NCBI GenBank assembly: GCA_903632075.3 | Contig: CAHIKZ030000835.1 | Span: 1,536,501 to 1,600,500 of the forward strand | Origin: Acanthosepion pharaonis | Taxonomy: Eukaryota; Mollusca; Cephalopoda; Sepiida; Sepiidae | Direction: 5' to 3' | Length of the DNA: 64,000 nucleotides | Shown here: in pieces, positions 63,081 through 64,000 of the stretch | Layout: each line of letters begins with the position of its first letter | Numbering within the stretch: position 1 is the stretch's first letter | The notes under the pieces: generated by a model | Told to the model about the DNA's origin: nothing | The model's input: only the letters and a program-made list of their open reading frames with translations | Database searches by the model: none | Made by a program: the position numbers and the translations under genes

Positions 63081-63655
63081 CGACAGTGTACCCGTCTGCT
63101 ACAAATTAACATTTTTTAACACTGTCTTTTACTTTCTTTTTTTTTTCAATCGCGCTCTTCTGTAACTGTATTCTTCTTCTTTTTCTTCTTCTTCTTCTTA
63201 ATATTATTATTATTATTATTATTACTTGTGTATGGTATTTTTCCTGCTTTGTATCCTGTAGGGCTGGGTCCAAACTATAGTCTTTAACCTTATAAGTGAA
63301 TTGTCATTTAATTGATAGCACTTTTCTCAGTATATAGAACGTTCCTAGTAGCGCGATCTTCTGGGCAACTTGTATGTTAATGTTATCTTGGACACTGTTA
63401 GTAAAATTATTATTATTATTTTAGTTATGTAAACCTCAAATCCTGTGGAACCGGGCGATATGCGAAACTCAAATAAAAAATGATTTCGAAATCAAATAAA
63501 GCAGTAAGGGTCTTTAAACCCGCCAGCCCAACCCACTATATATTAAATTTATTTTTTAAGAAGTTGTTACGCATCAGGGATTGAGCCAGCTTTTATAAGT
63601 GTGTAGTTATTATTATTATTATTATTATTATTGTTGTTGTTGTTGTTGTTGTTGT
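63081..63655. repeat. Intron with (TTC)n and (TTA)n/(TTG)n microsatellites
   Basis: (TTC)n at 63173-63200, (TTA)n at 63201-63224, (TTA)n/(TTG)n at 63603-63656. GGTTGAGCCAGC-like and GTAAACCTCAAATCCTGTGG segments are unique. No coding signal. Confidence 0.8.
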
Positions 63656-63800
63656 TGTGGATTCCGGGTTGAAATCCGATACCAATAAATAACAAACGCC
63701 AGGAATGAATATATGAAAATAATGTATTAACGTAATAATACAAAAATGTTAAAGCAGGTTAGTAGTTCCAGGAATACGGGTTAGTAGCAAAATATATATA
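63656..63800 (-). mobile_element. LTR 3' end with primer-site-like sequence, antisense
   Basis: GTTGTGGATTCCGGGTTGAA-ATCCGATACCAATAAATAAC-AAACGCCAGG followed by GGTTAGTAGTTCCAGGAATA-CGGGTTAGTAGC is the reverse complement of 26107-26253. It is the same LTR family truncated near 63800. Confidence 0.65.
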
Positions 63801-63824
63801 TACAATATAATATACGGGCAATTG

Positions 63825-64000
63825 ATATAGCAGTTTCAAAACGGTTTTTGTAGATATTCTAACAATTCTTCGATCTTCTCTTTGCGATGTTTTTGGAGGT
63901 TTGCTGGTTTTTTGTTTTTCATCTAACGTTTTATCGGTTTTATACCTGCTAATTACACGATGAACGACACTTTTAGACCTATGAACAATATCAGAAATTT
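63825..64000 (-). mobile_element. Tc1-like transposase N-terminal HTH, cut by window end
   Basis: Minus strand from 64000 reads ISDIVHRSKSVVHRVISRYK, TDKTLDEKQKTSKPPK and REDRRIVR. An I..I..RS.S.V.RVI.RYK helix-turn-helix followed by GRPxK...EDRxIVR is the typical N-terminus of Tc1-family transposases. The frame is open to about 63830 and continues outside the window upstream on that strand. The far end shows no catalytic domain. Confidence 0.7.

Overview
The window is non-coding-rich animal DNA, most likely from a mollusc and plausibly a cephalopod such as an octopus. That assignment is an inference from gene content, very large AT-rich introns, extreme (TA)n/(GA)n/(CA)n microsatellite density, tRNA-derived SINEs and several LINE families; nothing here fixes the species. 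The only host gene I can support is one plus-strand gene seen as twelve internal exons between 4487 and 62704. It is an axonemal outer-arm dynein heavy chain of the DNAH5/DNAH8 clade, closest by eye to DNAH8. Eleven of the twelve exon junctions have clean GT/AG signals and compatible phases; the donor of the sixth exon (30226) does not. Neither end of the gene is in the window.

The exons read in order: stalk coiled coil 1 (4487 and 9247), microtubule-binding tip (22935, 26925), stalk coiled coil 2 (27618, 30226), AAA5 (end of 30226, then 40081, 45756, 47384, start of 52415) and the AAA5-AAA6 linking and AAA6 region (52415, 57278, 62565). About 760 codons are spread over 58 kb.

Everything else is intron filled with mobile and simple repeats. 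A Penelope-like element with GIY-YIG endonuclease and hammerhead-like terminal repeats, preceded by an inverted partial copy of itself, lies at 13321-17225. Five mariner/Tc1-type copies or fragments are well supported: 6509-8042, 33332-34396, 43578-45540, 48565-49827 and 54862-56055. There are several LINE remnants, at least two tRNA-headed SINE families, an AAAAC-tailed retroposon with target-site duplications, solo-LTR candidates, MITEs (Tc1-like, pogo-like) and minisatellites.

The strongest unexplained theme is the number of hammerhead-ribozyme-like cores (CTGANGA, a stem, then GAAA). The best is at 2345-2400 on the minus strand. Others lie in the Penelope-like terminal repeats, in short palindromes at 10158-10363 and 11238-11372, in a 630-bp inverted repeat at 54128-54760, and in a dispersed family at 24144, 35640, 52735 and 62870. 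A second oddity is a decayed tandem array of dynein exon 2 at 9274-10000. A third is a GC-rich, strongly structured island at 36720-36995 that could be an RNA gene.
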